Assembly: GCF_003148465.1 (NCBI RefSeq)
Contig: NZ_QGGI01000024.1
Span: 1 to 34,849 of the forward strand
Length of the DNA: 34,849 bases
From: Oceanotoga teriensis
GTDB taxonomy: Bacteria > Thermotogota > Thermotogae > Petrotogales > Petrotogaceae
Direction: 5' to 3'
The notes under the pieces are model-generated. The model was not told where the DNA came from, made no database searches, and saw only the letters and a list, made by a program, of their open reading frames with translations. Both the position numbers and the translations under genes were made by a program. Shown here in pieces: positions 34,795 through 34,849 of this stretch (position 1 is its first letter; each line of letters begins with the position of its first letter).

Positions 34795-34849
<55 letters not shown>

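Overview
The window is a chromosomal segment from a very AT-rich bacterium (roughly 28% GC by eye; not computed). It most likely belongs to the Thermotogota, probably the Petrotogales (Geotoga/Oceanotoga/Petrotoga/Marinitoga relatives). The 16S rRNA start at the right edge reads like the Thermotogota 16S 5' end. The dipeptide-type ABC transporter belongs to a variant, shared with thermophilic archaea as far as I recall, that is common in this phylum. The placement is inference, not a database result.

Left part (1-4000): a decayed Crp/Fnr-type regulator remnant, a membrane HD-GYP c-di-GMP phosphodiesterase with a substrate-binding-protein-like sensor, and a degV (fatty-acid-binding) gene broken by a one-base deficit in a T run. 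Then come three minus-strand tRNA genes (Leu-TAA, fMet-CAT, Met-CAT) with a near-consensus promoter. Next (4031-6463) is a large exported protein with an HExxH metallopeptidase domain, a probable beta-propeller and a probable beta-barrel end.

Middle left (6469-11690): a minus-strand operon of csoR-like regulator, S41 C-terminal protease, a membrane-anchored protein of unknown function, a small multi-pass membrane protein and an RND/MMPL exporter. The genes are joined by ATGA/TTGA-type overlaps or gaps of 0-21 bases and look like one envelope-related unit. A divergent PadR regulator sits under a perfect 20-bp palindrome, followed by ftsH with its own promoter and terminator.

Centre (14160-19740): a tightly overlapping plus-strand tripartite export operon: a TolC-like protein without recognisable barrel strands, a canonical TolC-like protein, a periplasmic adaptor, a MacB-type ATPase and an FtsX/MacB permease. 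It has a good promoter overlain or followed by dyads. Then prmA, a DUF501 protein, uvrC, an unknown soluble protein and an unknown membrane protein form another operon (19825-24230).

Right part (24242-31259, minus): an oligopeptide-type ABC importer (binding protein, OppB, OppC, OppD, OppF). The binding protein appears to be a circular permutation of the SBP_bac_5 fold with an extra C-terminal beta domain, and OppC carries a large extracytoplasmic insertion. Divergent from it is a LiaSR/NarL-type two-component system followed by a secreted DUF4097 protein. The window ends with a structured-looking non-coding stretch, a terminator, a strong rrn promoter and the first ~55 bases of 16S rRNA.

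No CRISPR array, insertion sequence or phage gene was found. The most interesting items are the barrel-less/canonical TolC pair, the permuted binding protein with an enlarged OppC, the CsoR-protease-RND operon, the Cys-Tyr-Cys CsoR homologue, the LiaSR-DUF4097 system and the unexplained dyad-rich RNA-like region before the rrn operon.
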